From the NCBI GenBank assembly GCA_028554755.1, contig JAPTOF010000009.1:538501-602500 (forward strand): a stretch of 64,000 nucleotides of DNA, read 5' to 3'. The notes under the pieces are model-generated. The model did no database searches. It saw only the letters and a list, made by a program, of their open reading frames with translations, and was not told where the DNA came from. This document shows, piece by piece, positions 23,606 to 36,533 of the stretch (position 1 is its first letter; the number at the start of each line of letters is the position of its first letter). The DNA is from Cordia subcordata. Its lineage: Eukaryota > Streptophyta > Magnoliopsida > Boraginales > Cordiaceae. Position numbers and translations under genes: made by a program.

Positions 23606-25094
23606 GCCTAAATATAAAGGTGACATCATGCAAACATTAGTCTGATCTGACCACTGGTCCGACCGGTTAGACAAGTTGACTTAGGAACCAGTAAGGTGTT
23701 CGATTCACCGAACTAATCCAGTTTTCAAAATATTGGTAAAATTTAGTAGCTAGTCAAAAAGAAAATGAATGAAAGTCTACACAAGAAAGGACTCGCTCGT
23801 TGAGCGAGCAACGATTTCAGTCCATGAATTCTTTGCCCGTCCCCGACTTTTTTGCCATGCCTTTTGCTTCTTTCCCCCAAAAGCCCCCGATGGTCTGCCC
23901 CCACCATCTTTCCCTTTTCCCTTTTCCATTTGCTGTTTTTGCAGGCAATCACATCCTTTCCCCTTTTGTGTACATATGTATATATATATATCGTTTTGCA
24001 ATTTATGTTAGATTTACTTAATGTAATTTAATGTGTTTATTTTTTTTTCTGTAAATAGATTTTAGTTAGAAAAACTATGTTACATAATCTAAACTTAATT
24101 TTAAAATTATTATGTGCATAAAAAAAATTCTTTCTCGAACATTTATGATTTACAAAAAGTATACTATACTTATATCACATGTATGATCTACACAAACCTA
24201 TCAGTACTATTTAGAGATTATAACAAGCTGAGCTTTTCATTCAAATGATACATAACCAGAAAATATATCAAGCTTCATCAATTATCAACATGATGTAATT
24301 TGAATTCATATTATAAATAGAAATTCATAATTGTATTGGACAATTAGTTTTCTATTGAAGGAGGACGAAGAACAAATTTTCTTGGCCAACTTTACCAAAC
24401 AAAAGCTAGAGTTAGTGAGTTAAATAACCAATTTTTAAAACTTATATAACAAAATAGCTAAGTTGGGCCTCTTTTTAATTTCATTTTTTTGTCTATTTTA
24501 ATACTTTCCTTTATTTTAATTTCCCCCCTTTCTAATTCTTTCTTTTATTTCATTTTTTTTGTCCTTTCTAAAAAAATTATTTTAATTTTTTGAAATAGGG
24601 CAAAAAGAATTGAAAAAAAAAGTAAGACAATAATAATTGAAATGAATTCTCTTAAAGGATAGAAAATTAAAATAAGAAAGTATTAGAAAGGAAAAAGTTG
24701 AAATAAAAAATTTGAGGTACACCAAATTTACAAATAAATTGAAATTAAAAGGAAAAAATAGTGAAAATGGCTAAAAAAATTGAAACAAGAAATGCAAAGA
24801 GTAAAATAATTGAAGAAAAAATAGAAACGAGGAATCATTTTCGTAGACTAAATAAAAATTTAAGTTAAATGAAATCATCAACTTAGAATAACAATACAAA
24901 ATCCAATTTTTTTTAAAAATATGAGCTAATACTAAATTTATAAAAAAAATTAAACGAATGAAAAGTAGTAGCATGGTAAAAAAAATTAAAACAAAAAATT
25001 GTAAAGAATAAAATAATTGAAACAAAAAAAAAAAATCAACTTTGTGTCTTATAAACACTACATTTAACTCATTCATTTCATTTTTTCCTTTTTT
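23606..25094. other. AT-rich noncoding sequence
   Basis: No supported gene. 23800-23960 is C/T-rich with no convincing protein. 24480-25030 is built of T-rich then A-rich stretches ('tttcatttttt' versus 'aaataaaa') that are loosely self-complementary. A short (TA) run is at about 23978-23990. Confidence 0.5.
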
Positions 25095-26998
25095 GATCAA
25101 AAGAGAAATTCATTGATCACAGAAAAGGTTACAAAGCAGATCAGCCAATGGCGTAGGGGGCAAAGTCAAGACAATAACAAAGAAAGTTTCAAAGATACAT
25201 TAGATAACCAATCAAGGAAAAGGGTGCCACTCCTATAGACTTTAGCTATCCAATCTATAACTTTGTTTCCATTACGACGCACAAGATGAAGGAAACTTGG
25301 GGAATAACTTGGTTGAGCTTGCGAATATCTGCAATGAGGCTGGACATATCTGCAGGTGGGGCTGAATTGCTTGGGTTAAGAGCCAAAAGAACAGCTTCAG
25401 AATCTATTTCAATTTCTACTTGGACCCACTGCATTGCAATACTGAAAGGGACACCGGCATGAATAGCATGAGCTTCCGTTTGCTTGGTGGATGGCACGAA
25501 GATTTTAGAGGCATGACCAGCAACACGCTTCCCTTCAGAATTACGGTAGACAATCCCAAAAGAACCATCAAAAGGAGGAGCAAAGGAACCATGTACGTTT
25601 ACTTTGAATATGATCATAAGAGAGACGGGTTGCCTGGCTGGAGTGATGTTCATGCTCGAGCGAGTTGAAAATATAATACCAATTGGAGAGTGTGGATAGG
25701 ATCAACCATAATACCATTGAAAATATAATTATTCCTACCTTTCCAAAAATACCAACAGATAAAAGCCACCAAACAGATGCTTCACCTTTCAAGTGTCTGA
25801 CTAAAACAAGTTTGTTAAGAAAATCCATAATGTAGATATCAAAGCGGGAAATAGAATCTGGAGAGATGACACACAGGAGAGATGAAGCAAACCAAGTGAT
25901 TTGGCTCCATTGATAGAGCAGAAGAATGTGCTCCAGTGTTTCTATTTCAGTGCCACAGATATTACAAGTAGGGTCCATAGTCATTCTCCTCTTGAAGCGA
26001 TTATGCTCGGTTGGAAGAGAGTTAGTAACAACTCACCACAAAAAATATTTGATTTTTTGTAGGAACCTACAGATGCCATAAAGTAAACCAAAATTTAGTT
26101 GAAGGAGAATGGGAGGTATAGAACAAGTAAGCTATTGTCTTGAAATTCAAGAGCCATAGCGTAACCACTCCGGGCTGTAAGAATGCCATTTCTGCAAAAA
26201 GGCCAATACACAAAATCTTTATTAATAGAAGAGGGAATGAAAATAGTCCTGATTTCTCTTTAAATCTTGGGTTGGAAGTTCTCATCAAGCATGGCATCAT
26301 CCCAAGTGTTAGGGTCAGCATTAATGAGGTCCTTAACAAAGAGGTCATGATTATTGAGGGGCTTAGAGAGTGATTTGGTGAGAGGCAGCCAATTGTCATC
26401 CCAAACCTTGACTAAGGAACCATCACCAATGGACCATTTTCCATGTTGAAGGAGGAAATTTCCCCAAGCCAAAATGTTACGCCACCCACAAGAAGGCCTT
26501 CGACCAGCTTAGGCATGCCAAAAATTGTTGTTGTTGAAGTAGAGGCTTTGAAGCGTTTAAGTAAGGAATTGGGGTTTGATGCAATTCGCCAAGCAAGTTT
26601 TGTAAGAAGAGAGATTAAAAGACTAAATTCTTTTAAGCCTTGGCTGTCCAATTTTTTGGGTAGAGTGAGAGTTCTCCAGTTGGCCCAACGACATTTAAAG
26701 TTCCACCAGAAATTTGAGACCAAGGAAGAAAGCTTTCGACAAAAGGAGACAGGAACCAAGATGATAAACATCACGTAGGAAGGGGATGGCAGTGAGAACA
26801 GCCTTTGCAAGAACCTCATGCCCGCCTTCGGAAGAAAGACAGTCTTCCAGCCTTCTATTTTCTCTTTGTTTCTTTCTAGAAGCCAGTTTAAAGATTCAAC
26901 TTTGATGGCCCCCAATCAGAAGGAAGACCAAGATAATTGCTAATATGCAGGTTTTTGTTGATTTGAAGATCACAAATCTCAGGCATACCAACCCAATC
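25095..26998 (-). pseudogene. L1-like LINE, 5'-truncated 3' half
   Basis: Reading leftwards: the end of the reverse transcriptase with the plant-LINE linker ('LNWLLERNKEKIEGWKTVF' near 26880, 'SSLVSNFWWNFKC'), then a zf-RVT zinc-binding domain ('CNICGTEIETLEHIL' near 25940), then a plant RNase H-like domain ('VNVHGSFAPPFDGSFG' near 25590, 'EAHAIHAG', 'IEIDSEAVLLAL'). The 3' end has 'gaatttctcttttgatcaaaa' followed by an A-rich tract on the minus strand (T-rich at 25080-25100), typical of L1 tails. Frameshifts separate the blocks. The palm of the reverse transcriptase and the endonuclease are missing, the usual result of 5' truncation. The right edge meets a cut LTR. Confidence 0.85.
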
Positions 26999-28441
26999 AA
27001 ATACCCATTTCCCTAAATCTAAAATTCACCAAAAATCACCTCACACACTCACTTCTAAACACGTTTAACACTTAGAATCAAGAATCCAAGAGGATCAAAT
27101 ATTAGGATTTGGGGCATAGCTCATGGATCATAAAGCTTGGCTATGGGCAGAAGGGTATCTCTCTTTTATCCTAAGTCTAAATATGTTTGATTAGAGCTAT
27201 GTGGGGTGAATTATTCTTGTATTTATGGATTGATTACTATGTTTTATTAATGGGAACTTGATGGATTTATGTATATAATGCTTTATGCTTAGGGTTTCAA
27301 AGGCTATTTTACATACATGTTTATGTGTTTGTTGAATTGCCTCAATGATATAGCATATATATATATATATATATATATATATTGAAGTCTATTGTGCTAT
27401 TAACCATTTTTAAATCATTATGCTAGCATGTCTTTGTGTTTGTGTGGTGATTACATGAAGTGGATATGACTATATACATGTCTATGTGTGTGTTAGCATA
27501 CTTAATAGCATAACTAGCTTTTATTGCTTACATGTCGAGTACTATTGCTTAAATTGGTGTAATCTAAGCATGTCTATATGCTTAGCAGTAGAGTATTTTA
27601 GAGTATTCTCAAATGCTATGCCCTAGATGTGTTTGCTTTGCACTTAAATGTTAATATCCGCTATTGTGATGCGATCGATGGTGCACAACTTGTAACTAGC
27701 CTAGGTCGAGTCCCCTTTGGCTTTAAATTCAGCTAATAGGAGTCCAGATAGGTTTAGTTAACCTTAGTTCACTTAGAAAGGCTAATTAGTCCACCCTAAC
27801 ACCCTAGGTTTATAAGGACCACGCCGTAGCTCTAAGTAGGGCAAAGCTTAGGGACGGACTCGCACCGAGTCCTAGGCTTATATTGGGGAACTAATTAGAG
27901 GACTAAGTGCTAAGGTTAGATTGATCTATACTCACTTAGAACCTTATTGGCTAGCCCTAATTCCTAGGTCATAAAGACCACGCCGTACTGCTAGGCATCG
28001 TCACCTAGGGACGGACCCGCACTGAGGCTTAAGGTACCAATTACGAGGCTAATTATAGGTCTATATTAGAGTACTTAGTATAATCCATCAAGTAACCTTA
28101 GAAAGATGGAGTAATCACCATAAATAAGACGTAATCACCTTAGTCCCCCATTTCCACCGTTTGAATCCCCTTCGATCACTTGATTCCCCCGTCACACACA
28201 CACATCTTTTATTTTCTTATCCTTAGTTTAGCTTTACCTTTCCGAGCTCTCTTTAAACCAAAAATCCCCAAAAAGAGTGTAGTTTAGGTCCTAACACATA
28301 GCTCTTTAGGACATGCTTAACTTAGAACACTACTCACGTTAGACCTTCTCGTAGATTCGACCCCGCACTCGCATTCATTGTACTACACACGACTCGTGTA
28401 CTTGCGGGCTATTTAGGCTTGTGCCGTGAGATAGCTTATCA
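26995..28441 (+). mobile_element. Family B LTR, 5'-truncated
   Basis: Homologous to about 61150-62552, the complete family B LTR: 'cacttagaatcaagaatcc', '(TA)n', 'gtgatgcgatc.atgg', 'tcgagtcccctttggcttta' and the end 'gcgggctatttaggcttgtg' to terminal TATCA at 28437-28441. It is not followed by a primer site. It joins directly to minus-strand family B internal sequence. Confidence 0.8.
27355..27381. repeat. (TA)n microsatellite in LTR
   Basis: About 13 TA units, at the position of 'catatgtatat' in related LTRs. Confidence 0.85.
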
Positions 28442-28870
28442 GTAGGACAAGCATTACAATAATGAGCACGACTTCCTACAATGATTGCAATAACAAGAAT
28501 ATGCATCCCTATTGTCATGATTTCTAAAGATGCATGAGACGATGCATGACTATAGGTGTCATAGGTAACACTAGCCTTAGATTTGGGATTGTCGTGGGGA
28601 CCAAAAAAAAGTTTGATGCATGCAACTTCCATACACACAACATGCATTGGGAACTAGTTCAGGTGATGGGGAAGAGGATACTAAGGACCACCAAGAAGCA
28701 TTTGGGTCGCTCATATTCAATCAAGTACAACTAATCCACTTCATAATGCTCAATAATTTTTTTTAGATTTTTCTTTTATTACTCAAATAAAGAAAACATG
28801 AAAAAAAAGATAAAAAACACGTAACAATCTAAGACACACAAAAACAAAGAAACCAAACAACTATTGTCTT
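28442..28870 (-). pseudogene. Family B leader and start of internal ORF (fragment)
   Basis: Read leftwards from the primer site, it matches the leader and beginning of the internal ORF at 62577-62990: 'aatctaaaaaaaattattgag', an ATG near 28713 starting 'MSDPNASWWSLVSSSP', a first Cys cluster and the second 'HCRKS'/'GSRAHYCNACP' cluster, with frameshifts. It is cut at 28442 exactly where the opposite LTR ends. Confidence 0.7.
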
Positions 28871-28886
28871 CCCAGCAATGGCGCCA
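28871..28886 (-). other. Primer-binding site, tRNA-Asp type
   Basis: The reverse complement TGGCGCCATTGCTGGG resembles the 3' end complement of plant tRNA-Asp, one mismatch cluster from TGGCGCCGTTGCCGGG. It is six bases inside the LTR at 28893. Confidence 0.75.
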
Positions 28887-28892
28887 AGAACT

Positions 28893-30687
28893 TGATATGC
28901 TATTTTGTGCACAAGCCCTAAATAGCTAGTAAGCACACGGGGCGTGTGTAGTACGGTGTGTATAGATGTGGGGTCGAGTCCACGGGGAGGCCAAACATGT
29001 GTAATGTCCTAAGCTATGTGTATCCTAAAGAGCTATGTGTTGGGACTTAACCTACAATGTTTTTTGGGGTTTTGGTTTAAAGAGAGCTAAAAAATGTAAA
29101 TCTAACCTAAAGGAAAGAAAATAAAAGGGTGATTGTGTGTGTGATAGGGGAATCAAGTGATCTAAGGGGAGTCAAAAGTAAAAAATGGGGGATTAGGTTG
29201 ATTACAACTTGCCTATGTGTGATTACTACATCTTTCTAGGGTTGCTTGATGGATTGTTTGAGTTGCTCTTGTCTTAACTCCTAATTAACCTCCTAATAAT
29301 ACCCCTAAGGCTCGGTGCGGGTCCATCCCTAGGCATATCTACCTAGAGCTATGACGTGGTCCTTATGACCTAGGCATTAGGGCTAGTTAGTTAGAGCTCT
29401 AGGTGACTTAGATCGATATAATCCTAGCTTCTAAACCATTGGCTGGATTTAAAGCCAAATGAGACTCGACTTGGGCTAGCTATGGCCCACCGATCGTCAT
29501 CACAATAGCAGAAATTAACATTTAAGCATGAAGCATACACATCTTGGGAATGGCATTTGAGAATATATAGATATTCCTACTACTAAACACATAGACATGT
29601 TTAGCTTACACCAATTTAAGCAATGGCACCCGGCATGTATGTAATAGAAGCTATTTATGCTATTGGAATGCAAACACGCACATAAACATGCATGAACACA
29701 TTGCGCAATTCATATAATCACTGTACAAACACGTAGACATGCTAGGACAATGATTTAGAAAGGGTTAATAGCAAAGTACGCTTCAATATATACATGCAAC
29801 TTCATTGAGGCATTTCAACAAACACATAGACATATATGTAAGATAGCCTTTGATACCCTAAGCACAAAGCATATATATATTAATCCATCAAGTTCCCAAT
29901 TTAATCAAGTAGTAATCAATCTATTATACAAGTAATAAACACCCTACATAGCTCTAATCATACATAAATTAACTTAGGATAAAAGAGAGATACCCTTTTA
30001 TCAATAGCCATGCCTTATAATCCAAGAGTCGATGCCCAATTCCTTCTTTTTGATCCTTCTAGATGCTTGATTGCTAGGTGTTTTTATGTGTGGAAGTGTG
30101 TGTAGAAGGGGAGTGACGATTAGGATTAGGGTTTGGGAGATGGGTGAGAGAGTGGGTTCAAGTTCTTTCAAAATTTCCTTATGAAATGGCTAAAATTGAG
30201 CATAAAAAGCTCTAAGTGGGCATTTTCAGAAGGCTCAACTGGTCGATCGGCAAAATGGAAGGGGTGATCGGTTCTTCAGGGTGTTCTCTACCTCAACCGG
30301 TTGCATCGGCAAGGGCGATTGGTTTCTCCTTCAGCTATTTCGATCTTTGTTGATCATGCTTCAATCGCTCTTGATTGCTTTGAGCTTCATCCACATGCCT
30401 CCAAAAGTGTTTTCCTTGCTCTTTTTAGCCTCGAAACCCTTTTGCAAGCTTGGCCAATCCATCAACATCTTCAATCAATTCCAAGCATTGAATTAATTCT
30501 CACCTACAATGCATAAAATTAAGCACTTAGTGTAGTACTTTCTCTATAAACTCTTCTATGTACACTTATATCCTTGTATGCATAAATATAGTATAAATAC
30601 TATACTAAGACCATTTAATAACCACTAAAACACCTCTAAATAGAAACATAAATACGATACAAAGCCACACACAAAACCAACACATCA
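28893..30687 (-). mobile_element. Family B LTR (5' LTR of a minus-strand element)
   Basis: Plus-strand ends are TGATATGC (28893) and CACATCA (30687), giving TGATGTG...GCATATCA in element orientation. The primer site on its left shows it is a 5' LTR. It is inverted relative to 26995-28441. GGTCGATCGG/CAACCGGTTG-type palindromes lie at 30238-30312. Confidence 0.8.
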
Positions 30688-31338
30688 TAGTTGTTAATAT
30701 TTAACTAAAGTTCATGATTTGGGATGTTCTCAAAATGTGCTCACATTGTTCAAATAATTTATAAGACATTATCATCAAGTTGACATATATTAATTCTTAT
30801 TCTATAGACACAATAAGGGCAAAACTAATAATGTGTTCGACATGAATTTATTTTAAGATTTTTATCTGATTGAAAACAAGATTTCAGACATCTAAATCTC
30901 TTATTATTTCAGTTAATACAATTAATAACTAAACACAATAATTATATAGCTATGTATAATTATCATTATATAGAAATAAACTTGAATTTCACTATGCAAT
31001 GCATGAGCACTACACTAGTTAATTTTTAATAAACCAAAACAGGAAAACATAACTTATAATATACAATATATGTCCATTAAATAGGCAAGAAGGCACGGCA
31101 ACATCTGTAGGCTGCCATTGTCCAAAACACAATAAGGTTCAATGGCTAGATCTTTTTATTTATTAGAAGAAAGCAACAACCATCCATGGGCATTTTCCTG
31201 CTTTATTGCCTCTACCTATCTTGCAATGTGTGTCACTTTATCTTGCTATCAATTTTGCCAAATTAGCATCTCCTATTAATGGTCCAGATTTGTTTTCCTA
31301 CCAATGACTTTATGTAGTCCCTACAAACAGATATGCAT

Positions 31339-31339
<1 letters not shown>

Positions 31340-31388
<49 letters not shown>
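31340..31388. repeat. (TA)n microsatellite
   Basis: About 24 uninterrupted TA units. Confidence 0.9.
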
Positions 31389-31390
<2 letters not shown>

Positions 31391-31993
31391 TCTGGAACAG
31401 ATATGCAGTTGACTTATATGAATATAAATATATTTGTCTTCTTTCAACACGGTCCCCACAAACAAATATGCATTATTTTTTTTTTCTTTTGGTATAACAA
31501 ATATGCAGTTCAGTTATACAAATACTTTTGCCTTCTTTCCTACGTAATCTTCTTCATGTGTCTAGCATACTTGGATTGGCCAAGAATTTTATCTTTTCTT
31601 TTTCCTCAAGTTAGTTTTGGCCGATACAACTAAACACTAATAACATCTATAGATTTCTCCCTTCCTGTATGCAACAAAACATGATTTCTCCCTACATGCG
31701 TGCAACACTATCTCATGAATCAATGGGCAATCTCCACTAGCAAATCAAATTGTGTAGTCCTAAGAAATATTTTTTGAATCTGTAGAATTGCAATAATCAG
31801 CCAAAATGTTCCCTTTTGACAAGTAAAATCCTTCAAATTCTTCCATTATTTCTTTGTTTGCTACACTAGTTGAAGATTCGTTCTTGGTATGCAAGTTGGG
31901 GTATCCAGAAATTTCTTCATTTTGTGGTTCAAGTTGCTGCTATAAATATAGTCTTCACATCCACACCATCATCATTGCGTACGAAGACAATAG

Positions 31994-32110
31994 ACATTGA
32001 GGTTTGATTTTTCATTGACGTAGCTTTATAGTACACATTGAGGTTTGGTTTTTCATTGACATAGCTTATAATAGACATTGTGGTTTGGTTTTTCATTGAC
32101 GTAGCTTATC
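31994..32110. repeat. 40-bp tandem triplicate
   Basis: Units start 'acattg(a/t)ggtttg' at 31994, 32035 and 32075 and contain 'tttttcattgacgtagctt', with few differences. Confidence 0.85.
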
Positions 32111-32711
32111 TTCTTTCTTTTGTTATAGTCGACGTTATGATTCTTTATTTGCTTGCTTCTTTTGTTGTGCTCTTTCTACTTTTGTACATAGATGCTTTAA
32201 TTGGTCATTAATGTTATTTCATCTTTATGTGCATGTAATAGCAGTTAGTTTTTTTCCTCCACAGGAGGTGAAGCCAGGATTAAAGTAGAACAAATATTTC
32301 TGTAAGAAATCCTCTATCTCTTCCCTGGGGTTTTGTTTGTTGTAATATATTAAATTTGGGCTTTTGTGTTTTTGGTTCTTTTGATAAACAAGGTGTCTAC
32401 ACTGTATCATGTTTGTTGTTTTGAACCCATCCTTGAATGTATTACAAACAGGGTGCCTTCAACTTATTGGTTTGTTTTGAACATTTTATGTAGTTTGCAT
32501 TCAATCTTTTTCCCATAATATTATGTTATTGTGTAAGATTACTTGTGATAAACATTCTTATAGACATGGACTTTTCTTTTCTTTTCTTCTTTTGGGCCAA
32601 ATCTATGATTTTTAAAGTTTCTTTTCACTATTTGTCTTGTATTTCTATCATTATATTGATATACCTATGTTTAACTAAGATCTCTTTTGAAAAAAAAATA
32701 AAGTTACATCT

Positions 32712-33514
32712 ATTGGGATTGTATGCCCTAAAGAGCACCTGTACATGAAAATTGGTCTAGACATTTGATCATTGTTTATATTTTTGAGCAGTTCTTACAT
32801 ATATTATCTTTGGTATATATGTGTGATACGTTCTGTAAAGGTCTAATGACTTGAGTTCACAGTGAGACTGGAAGCACAGTAGGTCTAAGTTTAGCTTTGG
32901 ATATATCATAAAGATGTCCGTATCTGGATGATAATGTTGGGCACTCTACCAAGATAAGGCTATAGTGGGCGAGTCTCCTGATAAGAGTGATCTACCTGGG
33001 TCATTTGAGGGTCTTTTTTGATGTTTGCTTTTAATACATGTTTCACACATTGGACAGGACCACCATATGTATGTCTTTTGAAACAGTGCCATCACATATA
33101 GAGGACAAGATACTGATTGCTTTTGAGTGATCGATGCTCATAATCTTGAGCATATGTGGATGAACAAGTGAAGTTGGGGTACAACACTTTAATGTACCAT
33201 AAGGAGAGGTCTTGAGTGATAAGATTGTCCTCATCGTACTTTCTATGTCGTGTTGTAATCAATCAGGACATGCATGTGCAACAGCAGAGTTTATGCGTCC
33301 CCTTGGGTTTGTTTTATTGGTCATCATAAATCTAGATCTAGTGATATTACCCTATAGGGGTATATCGGTCATTTGGTTTGTTGGTCACTCCCTAGATCAA
33401 GAGATCCATGACAAGTGGTAATCACTTTTCAGACTAGAGATTCCAAGTTTCCAAATGTAGTCTTGGAGATGATGGTACCTTTTGACTGGCCTTGACTATG
33501 GGTGGACATAGAAG
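32712..33514 (+). mobile_element. Diverged copia LTR fragment
   Basis: Matches the first ~840 bp of the LTR at 36534: 'atgccctaaagagcacct', 'gttgggcactctacc', 'gcgagtctcctgataagag', 'tacctgggtcatt', 'tagatctagtgatattaccct'. It is more diverged than the paired LTRs of the full-length element and is cut by the family A LTR on the right. Confidence 0.75.
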
Positions 33515-35257
33515 GGTCTGTTCTAGAAGAAGCCTAAAAGAAACCTAAACGAAGCATATTTTTGCACTTTTGGATTTTTGGGAGCCAAGAGAAAATAAAA
33601 CAAACTACACTAGAATGGAAAAGCGCGAACTAAGCTAACCTATGAGGGATTAGACAAACAGGAAGGTGATAGGGTGACCTACACTTGCGAATGGGTGACT
33701 TTCTACCTATGTGCTATAAGATTTGGGGATTGGCTTACTAAGTGATGCTCTAATACTAAGTAACTAGCTAGTATCCTAATTACACCCTAGGGCTCGGTAT
33801 GGGTCCTTTCCTAAGCGTGTATAGATACGACGTGGTCCTTCTGTACCTAAGGCCATAGGAGGGACTGGAAAGCTACCTGGGTGTCCTAGAACTATCCTAC
33901 CCTAGCTCCTAAACCATTAACTGGATATAAAGCTAAGAACTAAGGTTAGTTGGGTTGACTGAACCTATCTGGACTCCTATTAGCTGGATTTAAAGCTAAA
34001 GAGGACTCGATTTAGGATAGTCCTAACTTGTACCCTATCATTCTAGGGACACTATAGTCAATTGATGTCTAATAACCACAATCCTACATGTTCTAGGCCA
34101 AGATGTTATGAATGTGTCGACCTATTCACTATCCAAACATCAATAACTTGGAATTGCACCATTGAAAAAAATTGAGAATCAACATGTAGTAAGATTGGAG
34201 CTATATTCAACATAAAACATGCTTATATTCACATAGACATGAACATAGCAATCCCACTTCATGCAATCCATAAACATACACATAACATACATATTAGATG
34301 GATTAGAGGTGTTCTGTAGCAAATATACTCCAATTTATATACATACTACTTATTCAAGCATTATATCAAACATATAGACATGAATTAATAAAAAGCTATT
34401 TACATTGAGAACAAAGTGTGTATATAAATAGAATCCCATAACAAAGAGTATAGAATCAACCTATTACACAGGTTTAGTCACCTTAATCTATCTATTCAAG
34501 GATCAAATGAAATAGAATGAAAGAGGGTTGAGGAAACTCCCTTTCATCCTTGCTTGTTCTTCTACAATCTTGAGCAAATTCTCACCAAAAGCTGTTGTAA
34601 TCCTCCAAAATAAGCTTAGATTTAGGTGGATGTGTGTCTTAATGTATGTATTAGAGGTGGGTGAAGATAGAGGTCAGTGTGTGAGAAGTGGGTGTGTGAA
34701 TAGGAGGTGAAAAAGGGGTTCAAAGATTACTTAAAATGGGCTGAAAAAGTGCTTAAATACAGCTGAATTTGTGACAAGTTGGGGGCCTTGGCTGGTTGAC
34801 CGGCCTAGCACCTAGGTCAACTGGTCTAAGGGCCTTACATATTGTTTTGGCTTGTCAACCTCGCCAATTGACTGGCCCTAGAAGGGGGTCGACCGGCGAC
34901 GTCAGAAACTTGGCCAATTTTCCTTGGTTGCTTCCGTTTCACCCCAGTTGCACTTTTCTTCACCTGGTTACCTCTAAAAGCCTCTTTTATGCTTTTTCCA
35001 CATCCTAAACACCTCAAGCTTGACTCCAACATCAAATCCCCATCAATTTAAGTCCCAACCTTTGACCTAACGTCACCAAATATGGGAAATAAGCATGCAT
35101 TAGTGTAGTATTTATCTTTAAATTCAACTATATACAATTGTATGCGTTTAAGCGTATCTCTACCATATGTCCTATATTAACGCATCTTTTAAAGCTCAAA
35201 ACACTCTTAAACATAGACAAATAATGATGCAAACACACATAAAAATACAACATATCA
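33515..35257 (-). mobile_element. Family A LTR, inverted, 3' end truncated
   Basis: Reverse complement matches 858-2760: 'gattggcttactaagtgatg', 'agctggatttaaagctaaag', palindrome cluster (34790-34900) and the start TGATATGTTG at 35257. The last ~150 bp of the LTR are missing on the left. The reversed TATA-like box 'cttaaatac' is at 34753-34761. Confidence 0.8.
34786..34900 (-). promoter_or_regulatory. GGTCGACC-type palindrome cluster
   Basis: 'ggttgaccggc', 'ggtcaactgg', 'caattgactgg' and 'ggtcgaccggcgac' lie about 30-140 bp upstream (in LTR orientation) of the TATTTAAG-like box. Confidence 0.45.
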
Positions 35258-35490
35258 CAAACCCTAAATAACAAAATGATTTTTTTTCTTGGGCAACACG
35301 TATGGATCTAATCCAGGCATAATAAGTATGCAGAAACTTAATTTTCAAGAACACACATGGGCAAAACATTAAGCCTAAAATCTGTTTATCATCAAAATAC
35401 AAATAGAGAACTATTATGTATATCATATATACATAATATTCAATTAGGCAATAAAATCAATCAAGAAAACAAAAAAAAAAAAGAGTCTTG
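35258..35490 (-). mobile_element. Internal leader remnant of an older copia element
   Basis: AT-rich sequence next to the reversed iMet primer site at 35491. No coding sequence remains. Confidence 0.45.
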
Positions 35491-35502
35491 GCTCTGATAC
35501 CA
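35491..35502 (-). other. Primer-binding site, tRNA-iMet type (reversed)
   Basis: Reverse complement is TGGTATCAGAGC, the standard copia primer site. It adjoins the LTR at 35504. Confidence 0.85.
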
Positions 35503-35503
35503 C

Positions 35504-36533
35504 TGTAGGAAATTGAGAAGACTTTCTCAAGATTCCCACATGGGATCAAACTCTAGAATTAAAAATTCAAGAACAGAATATAGAATTACCTCAGTGATGC
35601 ACAAAATCCTTGAAACAAGTTTATGAAATTGCCTTGCAGAAGCGTCGAGCTCCTCCACTTTGTATGTGATCAAGAATTGCTAGAGAAGGCTTTTTTTTTT
35701 TGGTTTAGGGTTTTTGGGAGAGAAAAACAAGTAATTTTTTTGGCATCAAGTTTTCTTAAAAAACCATCATACAAGAAAAATAATGAGAACTCTCCCTACA
35801 TAAGGAGATATGTGCTTTCCATAGAACCCATCCCTACAACCCAATAAGCTTAACTCCTTGTGCTCAGAATTATGGGCTTCTCAAATCTAAATTAAATCCC
35901 AACTTAAATCCATATTTAATTTATTAACAAGCCCATGAAGTAATTTTGATCCACATATCCAATGCTAGTTAGACATAGTCAAAATTAATTATGTGATCAG
36001 TAATAAGTAAGTAAACGTTATAATATTTAATTCTCAATTAAATATCTATAATGTTATTTACCCATAATATTATTTAATTCATAATTAAATAATAACATGT
36101 CTAATTCTCAATTATACATGATTGAGATAATTACAATAGGGCCAATCCTCTAACTAATTCTCAACCATATGCGTAACTCTGGAGGTTCAAACTTAAATCG
36201 GTAATACAAGGACTATCCTTGTACTAATTAATGATATCGTCTAGCAATGGTTCCCGATGTCCAGATAAGCCGAATAGTTGCAAGGTAATATTCAACAAAC
36301 CCGGACACTATGGTGGATTCCCTATGACATTCAATATATCAAAATAACCCTGGGGCATGGTAAATTGTCAAACCCTTAATCAACTATTCCATGTCAAGTC
36401 CCGATCTCGTCATGACGTAACCATGTGGCACATTATGCAAAAAGCTTTGGCCCAAGTCTTAATGAATTAGGACTAACCAAAATATCATTCTCTTAATACC
36501 GGGAGCGGTCAATCCTATCTTGACCTATGTATT
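35504..36533 (-). mobile_element. Older copia LTR (-), left part of split copy
   Basis: Starts 'tgtaggaaat' beside the primer site and is interrupted at 36533 by the full-length copia. It resumes after the target duplication at 45861 and ends CCTAACA at 46436. In element orientation it starts TGTTAGGTTATATGCCCTAA, related to the start of the inserted element's LTR. Confidence 0.75.
36529..36533. repeat. Target-site duplication of copia element, left
   Basis: GTATT, identical to 45856-45860. Confidence 0.9.

Larger units (their letters stand above)
30688..32711. other. AT-rich noncoding region with small repeats
   Basis: No gene, RNA or LTR recognised. It contains a (TA)n run and a 40-bp triplicate, listed separately. 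Confidence 0.5.

Noticed and set aside
23800..23960. C/T-rich stretch as a possible small gene
   Set aside because: Overlapping frames on both strands are low-complexity and no domain or splice pattern is seen.
28861..28890. tRNA gene suggested by the tRNA-Asp-like sequence (also at 62559)
   Set aside because: Only the 16-18 nt primer-site complement is present, beside an LTR end. No cloverleaf.
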